The notes below the pieces were generated by a model. The model ran no database searches. It was not told the DNA's origin and was given only the letters and a program-made list of their open reading frames with translations. A stretch of DNA of 22,970 bases from Rhizophagus sp. LPA8_4_AMF (Eukaryota > Glomeromycota > Glomeromycetes > Glomerales > Glomeraceae): contig JADRCO010001062.1 in assembly GCA_021464525.1 (NCBI GenBank), positions 1 through 22,970 of the forward strand, read 5' to 3'. The position numbers were made by a program, and so were the translations under genes. Position 1 is the first letter of the stretch; every line of letters starts with the position of its first letter. Shown here one piece after another: positions 1 through 8,573 of the stretch.

Positions 1-1241
1 GTCCAACCATAAATCAAGTAGTAGAAAGATTAAAGGAAATTATAACAAAAACGAACATAATAACAGAAAATCATCAAACAGGATTAAATCTTCAATCAGC
101 ATCAACAGATGAGCAATATTTTAACCCAACTAATATTAGTGCTTCTTTAAATACTGATAATTCATTACATGGGGAAATGTCTCGAATTATACAAAATTTT
201 AATAAAATGAATACAAAAGAAATTGTATCCGCAAACTTAGAAAATGAAAATACTAATTCATTTAATTCATTCGAAAAAAATTTAAAAATAGTTAACGATA
301 TAATACATTATATTTTCAAAATAGATTATGAAGAAGAAGAATCTGCATTAGACGAAAATACTAAAAATATTCATGATTACTTTAATAATAATAATATAAA
401 TTCACGAGAAATTTATGATTGGTTATTAATTAATCAAAATAATTCAGATTCTATATTCTTACTTGGGTATTTCAATTATTTAGGAATTGAAACAAGTAAA
501 GATAATAAGAAAGCATTTGATTTATTTATTAATGCATCAGAGCAAGGTCATATATTAGCACAATTATATATTGGATTATGTTATCTATTAGGTCATGGAA
601 CTACAAAAGATGAAAAGTTATCTTTAAAATATACCGAAAAAATAGCAAATATGGGTTATACATCAGTTTTATCGATAGTTGGATATTATTATAGATCTGG
701 AATTGGAACTAGTATTAATTATCAAAAAGCAATTGAATTATATCAGCAGGCAGCAAATTCAGGAAACAGCGTTGCTCAACATAATCTTGGTGATATGTAT
801 TATAATGGAGAAGGTGTTGATAAAGATTATGACAAAGCTTTTGAGTTATATTACAAGGCAGCATATTCAGGAAATGTTGATGCTCAAAATAATCTTGGTA
901 GTATGTATTATAATGGAGAAGGTGTTGATAAAGATAATGGCAAAGCCTTTGAATTATATCAGCAGGCAGCAAATTCAGGGTTCTGTGTTGCTCAAAATAA
1001 TCTTGGTAATATGTATTATAGTGGAGAAGGTGTTGAGAAAGATCATGTCAAAGCTTTTGAATTTTATCAGCAGGCAGCAAATTCAGAAAATATTTTTGCT
1101 CAATATAATCTTGCTCGGATGTATGAATTTGGAATAGGGATTAAAAAGGATATAAATCAAGCGATTTGCTGGTATGAGGAATCTGCTAAACAAGGATATC
1201 AAAAAGCTCAAGACAAACTAGAACAATTAAGAAATAAATAA
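1..1241 (+). CDS. Sel1-repeat protein, C-terminal part, probably of a protein kinase-Sel1 fusion (5' partial)
   Basis: The frame is open from base 3, so the ATG at 177 is probably internal. The first residues read PTINQVVERLKEI; the two leading bases fit the end of an Arg codon, giving the R-P-x-I-x-x-V-x-x-x-L pattern that closes tyrosine-kinase-like domains (subdomain XI). A linker of roughly 120 residues follows, then seven Sel1 (TPR-like) repeats from about base 450 to the stop, with the usual G-x-x-Y-x-x-G-x-G-x-x-K-D and KAFELYQQAANSG patterns. Repeats of this type form a helical solenoid for protein-protein contacts. Kinase-Sel1 fusions are a greatly expanded family in Glomeromycotina and are presumed to signal, but the substrate is unknown. 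The Sel1 call is firm. The kinase call rests on about 13 residues at the window edge. Confidence 0.85.
   Translation, partial: PTINQVVERLKEIITKTNIITENHQTGLNLQSASTDEQYFNPTNISASLNTDNSLHGEMSRIIQNFNKMNTKEIVSANLENENTNSFNSFEKNLKIVNDIIHYIFKIDYEEEESALDENTKNIHDYFNNNNINSREIYDWLLINQNNSDSIFLLGYFNYLGIETSKDNKKAFDLFINASEQGHILAQLYIGLCYLLGHGTTKDEKLSLKYTEKIANMGYTSVLSIVGYYYRSGIGTSINYQKAIELYQQAANSGNSVAQHNLGDMYYNGEGVDKDYDKAFELYYKAAYSGNVDAQNNLGSMYYNGEGVDKDNGKAFELYQQAANSGFCVAQNNLGNMYYSGEGVEKDHVKAFEFYQQAANSENIFAQYNLARMYEFGIGIKKDINQAICWYEESAKQGYQKAQDKLEQLRNK
771..1094 (+). repeat. Tandem 108-bp Sel1-coding repeats, near identical
   Basis: Three consecutive 108-bp units (36 codons) start at 771, 879 and 987; a fourth, diverged unit starts at 1095. 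Each begins with a (G/T)xxGCTCA(A/G) segment. The first three share long identical stretches such as TATAATGGAGAAGGTGTTGA. The flanking Sel1 repeats in the same gene are much more diverged, so the central units look recently duplicated or homogenised. Confidence 0.9.
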
Positions 1242-1499
1242 TAATCAAGCTTTTTTGTTTATATTGACAATAAAGAAAATGAACGCAATGTTTTTTATTT
1301 TAGTTATAGATAATATGGATGGAAACAATTTATAATCATGTTTTTCTTAAAGTATCACGTGTATTATTATAAAAGTAAAAATACTATTGGGATTACAATA
1401 ATTGCGACTCATCTTTTTCATCATTTAGGCACAGTTTAAATAAATTAGTGCTATTAATAAATACAGTAATATACATGTACCATATAATTAACTAAATAA
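1242..1499. other. Intergenic, AT-rich
   Basis: This holds the presumed 3' UTR of the Sel1 gene, including the AATAAA. It has one CACGTG E-box-like hexamer at about 1358 and a second just inside the downstream frame near 1668. I see no RNA gene or further coding sequence. Confidence 0.5.
1269..1274 (+). terminator. Candidate poly(A) signal of the Sel1 gene
   Basis: AATAAA lies 28 bases after the stop codon at 1241 and is followed by T-rich DNA. This is a motif match only. Confidence 0.4.
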
Positions 1500-1790
1500 T
1501 TTAATAATGTATTAAATCGTAACAAATATGATTATTTTTATTGTACCACATTACCGACTGAAGAAATAATACGTAAAGTTAAACCAATTTTTTGTTCTTA
1601 TTTTAATACCGCAATAACATCAGTATTTAATGCCGGCCAAAATTATATATTTAAATTTGGCGACGGTCACGTGAATATCTTTGATAAGGTCGACTTCCTC
1701 AGTCATCCATCCTACATGAAATACTCTTTTCCAAATTACAACAATATTACCGTTACTACTGTTAGTCTGTTACTACTAATTTTATTTTAA
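1500..1790 (+). pseudogene. Open frame of 96 codons without a start codon; probable exon or gene remnant
   Basis: One frame is free of stops from 1500 to the TAA at 1788-1790. Such a run is unlikely by chance in DNA this rich in A and T. The encoded peptide looks protein-like: it contains TLPTEEIIRKVKPIFCSYFN, then GQNYIFKFGDGHVNIFDKVD, and ends in a hydrophobic tail (VSLLLLILF). GC content rises locally around 1630-1720. There is no ATG before the Met near residue 73. Upstream, stops appear in this frame at 1497, and I found no convincing upstream exon. Its stop overlaps the stop of the opposing F-box gene. I do not recognise the family. It may be a last exon, a decayed gene or a chance frame. 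Confidence 0.35.
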
Positions 1791-3541
1791 ACCCATTCAA
1801 TATAAACTTTATGATCTTTACTAAGTGATTTTTTACCATAATAATAATAATCTACACATGGTTTCGTTATTGTATAATTATTTATAACACTACTATGATT
1901 AAATTCTTTATATTTCATAATTAACCTTTCAATATGATAAGAATTTCCATTATATAAAATACAAGATAAATTTTTTAAACATAATCTTTTTTGAGACAAG
2001 ATTATTTTTAAACCCCCAATAGAAATTTTCCACATACCAAGATTCAATGATTTTAAATTTTCATTTAAATTATTAACGAAATCTCTTAAAAATTGATCAT
2101 TTAAAAATTTGATATCACAATTACTATCATTATTATAATAAATATAACTATTATAATTAATAAAATTATTATAATAATTATTATCATTAATATAAAATTT
2201 CGTTAATTCTAATGTTTTAAGATTTTTAAATCTTTTCAATATATTAAGAAATGTTGAATAATGATGAGATTGATCAATTTGTAAAAAAAGATGACTAAGA
2301 TTTAAAGGATAAGAATATTCTAATATTAAAGAAGGAATTTCTTCAATAAAATTTGAAAAAGATGATTTAATTGATTTAATTTCAATATTTTTAAGATTAT
2401 TCAAATGATGAATAATAAAAAGTTTAATCTCATATTCCAAATTTTCATCCAAAAAATTAAATTTACTAATAATTTTTAATTCTTTCAAATTTTTAAAGAT
2501 AATATCTTTTAATATAATATTCGAACTTATAAAATCCACGTCAATCAATTGAAATCTTTTCAACTTATTACAATTAATAAAAAATCTTAAAAAATCATCT
2601 GAAACATTACATTTTATAATTTTTAAAGATTCTAAAGAATTCGTTATAGTTCCTTCCATATCATGAAAATCATAACTTCCTTCATAACTTAATCCACTAA
2701 TAGTAATTTTCGTTAAATGATGTTGATTTAAAAGGAATTTCATTAATTGATGATTTTTTAAAGTTGAATCATATTTTTGTATATAAATAATTTTTAATTT
2801 AGGATTAAAATTCATAATTTGATTAATTATACGAATCTTATTAATAAAACCTTTAATCTTAAATTTTTTCAATTTTGATAAACATTTTTGAGCATCATTC
2901 AAACCGAAAAGACGAACATAAAAATCATCACCTTCATCATAATCACCATTATAATTACCATCATCATTATAAACGGTAATATAAATAGTATCAATTTCAT
3001 CAGTATAATTTATAATAGATCTAAAAATCATTTCAGTTAAAGCCAAAATAATATTATTATTAAAAAAAATATTTCTTTTCCCACAAATAAATTGAAAATA
3101 ATTCCATTTATTTTCATCAACATAACTAGAATATCTATAAAAATCACTATTAGAACTTAACCATAATTGAATAGAATTAAATAAAAAAGAAAAATCTATA
3201 AATTTTATAAAACAAGGATAATTAAAAATAGGATTTTTAGGAATATAAAAAAATTTTTTATAATTATTTTTTAAAAAATTTCTTATATTTGTATTTTTAA
3301 TAAAAAATAAAAGTATTGAAATAATTTTTATTGTATTAATATTTTCAATAAGATAATCCCTAATATTATCAAATTTATTTGATTTAATAATAAGAGATCT
3401 TTTCCATAAATAAGGAATCGAAATTTTACATAAAATTCTATTCGTTAAACAAAGATGATATAAACTTTTAATATCATTATTTTCTTCAATTATTTTGATA
3501 ATATTTTCAATAACTTCAAATGAACAAGTATTAAAAGACAT
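1787..3541 (-). CDS. F-box protein with LRR-like repeats (584 aa)
   Basis: This is a single uninterrupted exon read from the ATG at 3541 to the TAA at 1787. Residues 1-50 form a divergent F-box: FEVIENIIKIIEENNDIKSL, then LCLTNRILCKISIPYLWKRS, with the characteristic C-x-x-x-x-x-P-x-L-W end. The rest repeats L-x-x-L-x-L patterns (SLESLKIIKC, LKELKII, LKTLELTKF, LKSLNLG), consistent with a leucine-rich-repeat-like solenoid. F-box proteins bind SKP1 and present substrates to SCF ubiquitin ligases; the C-terminal repeats would choose the substrate, which is unknown. The family is heavily expanded in Glomeromycotina. The protein is rich in Asn, Ile and Lys, reflecting base composition. It is tail-to-tail with the remnant frame at 1500-1790. 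Confidence 0.85.
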   Translation of the reverse strand: MSFNTCSFEVIENIIKIIEENNDIKSLYHLCLTNRILCKISIPYLWKRSLIIKSNKFDNIRDYLIENINTIKIISILLFFIKNTNIRNFLKNNYKKFFYIPKNPIFNYPCFIKFIDFSFLFNSIQLWLSSNSDFYRYSSYVDENKWNYFQFICGKRNIFFNNNIILALTEMIFRSIINYTDEIDTIYITVYNDDGNYNGDYDEGDDFYVRLFGLNDAQKCLSKLKKFKIKGFINKIRIINQIMNFNPKLKIIYIQKYDSTLKNHQLMKFLLNQHHLTKITISGLSYEGSYDFHDMEGTITNSLESLKIIKCNVSDDFLRFFINCNKLKRFQLIDVDFISSNIILKDIIFKNLKELKIISKFNFLDENLEYEIKLFIIHHLNNLKNIEIKSIKSSFSNFIEEIPSLILEYSYPLNLSHLFLQIDQSHHYSTFLNILKRFKNLKTLELTKFYINDNNYYNNFINYNSYIYYNNDSNCDIKFLNDQFLRDFVNNLNENLKSLNLGMWKISIGGLKIILSQKRLCLKNLSCILYNGNSYHIERLIMKYKEFNHSSVINNYTITKPCVDYYYYGKKSLSKDHKVYIEWV

Positions 3542-4033
3542 TTTTATATATTAGATTGAAGATTGAGAATTGAGAATTGAGATTATTTAAAGATTGAGAG
3601 ATTAAATTTATTTATGTTATTATTATAAAATCTCACGTGGCAATTCATGTAACGATGATCACCATACACATTTAGATTAATTGATCCCAAAAAACAGGTA
3701 AAAATTCAATATAGCCAAATTTGGGTAATAAATTTAATTGGCGTAACGTTTTATAAAATTAAATTTAGGTTGGTACGTTGGTACCCGGGCGTAAAAAAAA
3801 TACGAATTTGAATTTTTTGATGTGATTTCATGCTGCGGTATTAAAACTATATAAATATACTGTATAATATCGAAATTTTCTAATAGCGATCAAAAAAAAA
3901 AAATTATACTTTCAAAAATGTAAAATAAATAAATAAAAATATCCCTACGATTAAATACATTCTTACAAATCATCCGAATACAAATTAACAAAGTGATAAA
4001 GAGTTAAAAGAATATGCTAATTTAATTTTCTAC

Positions 4034-4082
4034 ATGACGTAGAGTCTCCCATATGACGTAGAGTCTCCCATATGACGTAGAG
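4034..4082. repeat. 19-bp tandem repeat with TGACGTA cores
   Basis: Two full 19-bp units start at 4034 and 4053 (ATGACGTAGAGTCTCCCAT), followed by an 11-bp partial unit at 4072. Each carries TGACGTA, a half-site resembling ATF/CREB-type bZIP sites. The repeat is seen directly; a regulatory role is speculation. Confidence 0.85.
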
Positions 4083-5044
4083 ATTTTTACATATGAGCAA
4101 AGTGGTTACAGTAATTGTTTGTTGTAAATATATAAATTCAACAATAGAATAAAAAAAAAAAACAAAATTAAAATTTATACTATTTTTAATGATTTTCAAG
4201 CGCCAAAAAAAAAAATTAAAATTAATTTATTTTAGTTCATGGCGTAAAAAAAAAGGTGTCTTATTTTTTATGATTAAACAACTCAAAAAAATTGTACTAG
4301 ATTAATATAGATAGATTATCTGAATATTTTTATTTGCGTGGCGCAGTATCATAAAAAAAAAAAATCGGGGCGTTGCAATATTTGACGTTGAAATATTTGA
4401 TATCTCTTTATAATCAAGTTCACTGTAATTATCATAAATTGTAATATATTGCACTGATAAATAAAATTAGAAAAGCCTGTCAATATATTTTCAAATTAAG
4501 ATATTTGAAACATGTACATTTTTATTATTTACATTATTTTTAAAAAAATGGAAAATATTATAGAAAATTTATTGTTTCATAAAAGGTAAATTTTTCCAAT
4601 TTCGGTAAATTATTTTAAAAGGTAATGTATATCCTTCCCAATTTTGTTCTTGAAAGGAAAGAAAGGAAAATTAACAAAAATTGTTATTGTTTGATAATTT
4701 GGTAAAGTTTTTGTAAGAAAAAACCGGTACAAAATCCTGATCTTTTAAACGTTATTCATTGGTTATATTATTTAAGTTTAAGTTATTTATTTCTTCACCT
4801 TTTACGTAACAATATTGAAAACATTTACATGTTTACATATTTACATTTGACATTTGACGACTAATAACGGATGATGCCGAGAAATTACTGTGCATAATGA
4901 TATGCATATATTTCTGGAAAATCATTTGAATCAATATGAATCACGAGTCATATAAAATCACGTCATGGGGTTCTAAAGTCCGCCAAATGATCCGCATGTG
5001 TTACTTTGATCAAACTAAATTTTATTTAGTAAATTTATAAGCCA

Positions 5045-5160
5045 TATATAAACAGTTGTAATAAACAATGGAAAAAAAAACAAACGCATTTTTTTTTTTC
5101 TTTTTTTTTCTTTTTTTTCTTTTCAAAAAAAAAAAAAAAATTGTTTTTTAAAAAAAAAAT
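5045..5160 (+). promoter_or_regulatory. Candidate core promoter of the second F-box gene
   Basis: TATATAAA at 5045-5052 lies about 140 bases before the ATG at 5194. It is followed by long T tracts interrupted by single C residues (5089-5124) and then A tracts. Such poly(dA:dT) tracts commonly mark nucleosome-poor fungal promoters. The start site is not known. Confidence 0.4.
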
Positions 5161-5193
5161 AATATTATACATATTTTTTTCTTACATGAAGAT

Positions 5194-6897
5194 ATGTCAA
5201 AATTACCTTTAGAAACTATTGAAGAGATCCTTAGTTACATCGATGAAGACGATATAACAACATTTCATTCTTTATCATTTATTAATAAAACATGGTGTAA
5301 TCTTTGTATTCCTCATTTATGGAAGAAACCTTTTAACATAAAAAATAATAATAATAATTCGAATAAAACAAAAAATCTTTATAAAATAATTACAATAATT
5401 TTATCATTTCTTGATGAACAACAAAAATCCGTACTTAAATTAAACGAAAAAAAAACTGGAATATTTTCAACAACAAAATTATCATATAATTATCCTTCAT
5501 ATATAAGACAATTAGATTTTAATAAATTATTTTTATTAATAACAGAATGGATAATAAATAATAAAAAATATCGAACGAAATTTAAAGAAAATTATTTTAT
5601 AAAGAATAGTGATAAATTTACTTTTGATTTTTCAATTTTTAAAGAGGATGAAGAAGATTATGAATTAAATTTTAGTTATAATCGTATTATAGAAAGATGT
5701 TGTTTAAAAGATCAAGAAAAATTGGCATTCTTTGAATATATCTTTAAAATTATTATAGCGAGGAGTAAAGGAATTAAAAAACTTTTTGTTGAAATATATC
5801 ATGAAAATGAAGAAATCGCTTATACTATACCAAAGGATTTTTTTAAATATATTTTTGAATTAAAAGATTTTGGAAAATGTTTTTCTGGATTAAATGAATT
5901 TTCTTGTAAAGGAAATTTTCATAAAACTTGGTTAATTAATGGAATTAAAAAATATTCTCATGATATAAGAAAATTAACAATTTATCCTTGGAATAGAAAT
6001 TACGTTAATGATTTAAGATTAAAAGATTTAAAAGGTTTATTAAAAGCTCAAAAAAATCTTAAATTTTTATCATTTTCGGTTGATTCGGAGGTTGAAAAAA
6101 AAGTTATAGAATGTATGCAAGGGAATATTTTGAAAACTTTGGAATCTTTTCATATGAAATATGGTGATTTAACGAATAATGAATTAAAATGTTTATCAAA
6201 ATGTAAAAAATTAAAAAAATTATATTTTGATACCGTTTATTTTGATGAATCAATTAATAATTTAGGTAAAATCATTTATCCTGATCTTGATGAATTAATC
6301 TTTTTTAATTGTAATTTTTCAAATTCTTTTATAGATTTATTAAAAGAATTTATTAAGAATAATGGTTATAATTTAAAAAATTTTCAATTAAGTCAAAATA
6401 TTATAGATATTAATATTAATAATAATTTAAATATTAATGATATTCTTTCTACTTTATTAGTTTCTTGTTCTAATTTATCCAATTTTTATGTAAATATTGA
6501 TAATCAATCCGATATTATTTTATTTTTTAAGATTTTAAGACAATTTAAGCATAGTTTAAAATTCATTAATGTTGGTAATTATAATAATGGTATACCAAAA
6601 TTTAATTTTAATTATGATTTTATGTTAGAATTTATTGATATTTTTATGTCAATGTCGAATATTATAAATTTAGATTTAAGTAATTGGGAAATTTCTTTTG
6701 ATTCGTTTAAGATTTTTATTGAAAATTGTTGTCGTAGTAAGATTTTATTAAAAGTATTTAAAGTTTCATGCGTTGGTGGTTCTAAGGAGGATTTGGAATC
6801 TTTGATCGAATCCAATACAAAATTAAATTCCAGATTATTAGATAATATTTTGATAGAGAATGATGAAATTAAAAATATTACCATTGTATGGCATTAA
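5194..6897 (+). CDS. F-box protein with LRR-like repeats (567 aa)
   Basis: This is a single exon from ATG 5194 to TAA 6897. The N-terminus (LPLETIEEILSYIDEDDITT, then INKTWCNLCIPHLWKKPF) is a recognisable F-box of about 45 residues with the terminal C-x-P-x-L-W motif. The remaining 500 residues carry repeated leucine-rich segments (LRKLTIYP-like, LKFLSFSVD, LKKLYFDTV, LDELIFFNC, IINLDLSNWEIS) fitting an LRR-like substrate-binding region. The expected role is substrate adaptor in an SCF ubiquitin ligase, with unknown target. It resembles the minus-strand F-box gene at 1787-3541 in length and architecture, and both end with an NLDLSNWEIS/SLNLGMWKIS-like block. The two therefore look like diverged members of one expanded family. 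Confidence 0.87.
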   Translation: MSKLPLETIEEILSYIDEDDITTFHSLSFINKTWCNLCIPHLWKKPFNIKNNNNNSNKTKNLYKIITIILSFLDEQQKSVLKLNEKKTGIFSTTKLSYNYPSYIRQLDFNKLFLLITEWIINNKKYRTKFKENYFIKNSDKFTFDFSIFKEDEEDYELNFSYNRIIERCCLKDQEKLAFFEYIFKIIIARSKGIKKLFVEIYHENEEIAYTIPKDFFKYIFELKDFGKCFSGLNEFSCKGNFHKTWLINGIKKYSHDIRKLTIYPWNRNYVNDLRLKDLKGLLKAQKNLKFLSFSVDSEVEKKVIECMQGNILKTLESFHMKYGDLTNNELKCLSKCKKLKKLYFDTVYFDESINNLGKIIYPDLDELIFFNCNFSNSFIDLLKEFIKNNGYNLKNFQLSQNIIDININNNLNINDILSTLLVSCSNLSNFYVNIDNQSDIILFFKILRQFKHSLKFINVGNYNNGIPKFNFNYDFMLEFIDIFMSMSNIINLDLSNWEISFDSFKIFIENCCRSKILLKVFKVSCVGGSKEDLESLIESNTKLNSRLLDNILIENDEIKNITIVWH

Positions 6898-6906
6898 CAA
6901 TTTTTG

Positions 6907-7003
6907 ACGGAGTTATAATTTTGATGACGTTTAATTTTTACGGAGTTATAATTATGACTTGACGTCGTTAAGTTTTCATAATTTTGACGTCATTAGATTT
7001 TTA
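6907..7003. repeat. Degenerate ~33-bp tandem repeat with TGACGT motifs at convergent gene ends
   Basis: The 14-mer ACGGAGTTATAATT occurs at 6907-6920 and 6940-6953, 33 bp apart, each followed by a TGACGT-containing segment. A third, more diverged copy at about 6973-7003 contains the palindrome TGACGTCA (6985-6992). The array fills the gap between two stop codons and runs into the last codons of the minus-strand gene. Confidence 0.7.
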
Positions 7004-7818
7004 TTATTATCATTCATTTCATTCCATATTTTTAATACAAATTTTATCTTTAAATTTTTTATATAGAATTTTTTCAAATTTATCATAAATACTCTTCTAT
7101 TATTATCCATTAGTTCTTCAATTCTAAATTCTTTAAAATTACTTGTTAATATTTCATAAATTATTTCTTCATGATCATATTTTTTAGAAAAAAATGAATA
7201 AAATAAATAAAATATTTTAAAAAAATAATATTTAAATAATTTAATTACATTATTTTCCATAAAATATATTTTAAATATTTTTTTTTTAGAAAATGTTGTA
7301 ATTATAGTAAAATTTTCAATAAAACATTTTGTCATTTTTTCATTTTTTAATATTTCGTTAGAAAGTAAAAATATTATAGTATCTTTTAATTCTTCAATAA
7401 TAATAAATTTACTAAAAATTTTCTTTTCATTTTCATTTAATTTTATATTATTAAAAAATTTTTTAATTTTAATTCCAGCGTTTGATAAATTGTTTTTTGA
7501 ATTTTTGAAATTTTTGAACGGATTAAAAAAATGGAATATCGAATAGATAATGGATGTATTCGATGTATTCGTATAATTTGGTATAAACCAATTGGAATAA
7601 TCGGTTCCTAATCCATAAATAATTGCCATTATTATAATTGGTGGTATTAAGGAACTATGTAATCCTAAGGACTCTTCTGTTTCTTTAATTCCATCCTTCC
7701 ATAATTGTTGCCAATCGTTTCTATCCGTTTTTATGTAATTATTGTTTACAAAAGCAGAAAATAAATTTATTGTGAATAATTGTTTATCGGATACATGTAA
7801 TCTGTTTTGAGACGACAT
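6976..7818 (-). CDS. Hypothetical protein, 280 aa, family not recognised
   Basis: The frame reads from ATG 7818 to TGA 6976 without introns. The N-terminal third is the least biased and most conserved-looking part: MSSQNRLHVSDKQLFTINLF, then NDWQQLWKDGIKETEESLGL, then a short hydrophobic stretch PPIIIMAIIYGLG. After a Ser/Asn-rich linker the C-terminal half is Lys/Ile/Phe-rich and probably helical, with an aromatic run YYFFKIFYLFYSFF that could associate with membrane. The frame extends upstream to an ATG at 7923, but that stretch is pyrimidine-rich on the coding strand and contains paired CCAAT boxes, so I treat it as 5' UTR/promoter. I cannot assign a function. A stop-free run of this length in such AT-rich DNA supports a real gene. 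Confidence 0.6.
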   Translation of the reverse strand: MSSQNRLHVSDKQLFTINLFSAFVNNNYIKTDRNDWQQLWKDGIKETEESLGLHSSLIPPIIIMAIIYGLGTDYSNWFIPNYTNTSNTSIIYSIFHFFNPFKNFKNSKNNLSNAGIKIKKFFNNIKLNENEKKIFSKFIIIEELKDTIIFLLSNEILKNEKMTKCFIENFTIITTFSKKKIFKIYFMENNVIKLFKYYFFKIFYLFYSFFSKKYDHEEIIYEILTSNFKEFRIEELMDNNRRVFMINLKKFYIKNLKIKFVLKIWNEMNDNNKNLMTSKL

Positions 7819-8573
7819 TACTGAATTACAAGAAAGAGTTAAGAGTAGAAAAGTGTGTGAGAGAAACCTTGTGAAAATCTCAAATTGTAAACGTCTTTCG
7901 CTTTGTTCATTGGTTGAAATCATGACCAATGGAATTAATCTCAAAGGAACTAACTCTCTTAGTACTCGAAATGAAATCCAAATAGGCTGCGTAACAAAGA
8001 ATAAGAATTTTTTCGATAATCAATACCTAATCTTAAATATTCTTTTATTCTATTATTCTATCATTCTACGTGCATTGTGAAATATTGTATCACACAGCAG
8101 ATTATTCGAATTACCATATTTATGTTAGTATAAACCAATTCACTTTGTAAATGTGTCCAGTTGTGATTGCCCTTTAAAATTTGTTTGTGGATGTATCTGA
8201 TGTGTTGTTATTTACTTGTAACTAATGTGACTTTAATGTGGCGAAGTCACTCACTTTTTTTGCTGTTTAAAGCCACATTGTTTAAAGCCTTATTTTACGT
8301 GGCTTAATAACGAATGGTTATATTGTTTATATTTTGATACGTAGCTCTTTCAATTTTGACACGATGTTATGAGTTTTATAAAATATGGTCAATTTAATTG
8401 GCCCTAAAGTTGATTGAAATAAAACTATATCCGATTTTTTTGTAAATGCCCTTTTTTATTCGTTAAATAATACTCGCTTTAAATTTTGTTCTTTCTTTTC
8501 CCCCCTTTTTTTTCATTTTGTATTATCACTTAATAAATTTATACCACTTTCAAATTAATTTGAAATAATTAAG
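7819..8573. other. Divergent intergenic promoter region (hypothetical gene / aquaporin)
   Basis: This is a 755-bp spacer between divergent starts. Besides the CCAAT pair it holds a compact block at 8227-8305: an inverted GTGAC/GTCAC pair (8227-8231, 8246-8250), the 11-mer TGTTTAAAGCC twice (8264-8274, 8279-8289), and an inverted AAGCCAC/GTGGCTT pair (8270-8276, 8299-8305). There is no coding signal beyond short chance frames. Confidence 0.5.
7909..7930. promoter_or_regulatory. Inverted pair of CCAAT boxes upstream of the minus-strand hypothetical gene
   Basis: ATTGGT (7909-7914) and ACCAAT (7925-7930) form an inverted repeat with a 10-bp spacer, about 90-110 bp upstream of the ATG at 7818. 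That is a usual distance for NF-Y/HAP-type CCAAT elements. They could also serve the divergent aquaporin gene. This is a motif-level inference. Confidence 0.4.

Larger units (their letters stand above)
3542..5193. other. Intergenic region between two divergently transcribed F-box genes
   Basis: This 1.65-kb AT-rich spacer must contain the promoters of both F-box genes. Next to the minus-strand gene, 3551-3600 has reiterated ATTGAGA-like units. A CACGTG hexamer lies at about 3634. A 19-bp tandem repeat lies at 4034-4082 and a TATA plus poly-pyrimidine block at 5045-5160. I saw many A/T homopolymers, but no tRNA, rRNA or transposase coding sequence. A 60-codon minus-strand frame at 4017-4199 has no family signature and was not called. 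Confidence 0.6.

Noticed and set aside
679..1137. Long second frames on both strands over the Sel1 gene
   Set aside because: They are shadows produced by the 108-bp tandem repeat, with repetitive Ile/Leu-rich composition.
4017..4199. 60-codon minus-strand frame
   Set aside because: It lies across the 19-bp tandem repeat and A-runs, has no family signature, and no supporting splice sites or promoter.
5068..5151. 27-codon upstream frame before the second F-box gene (poly-Phe, poly-Lys)
   Set aside because: Its ATG is about 16-23 bp after the TATA box, so it is probably at or before the transcript start, and the peptide only reflects T and A tracts.
7819..7944. N-terminal extension of the minus-strand hypothetical protein
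   Set aside because: The longest version starts at TTG, and the ATG at 7923 sits between two CCAAT boxes in pyrimidine-rich DNA. The ATG at 7818 is more plausible.
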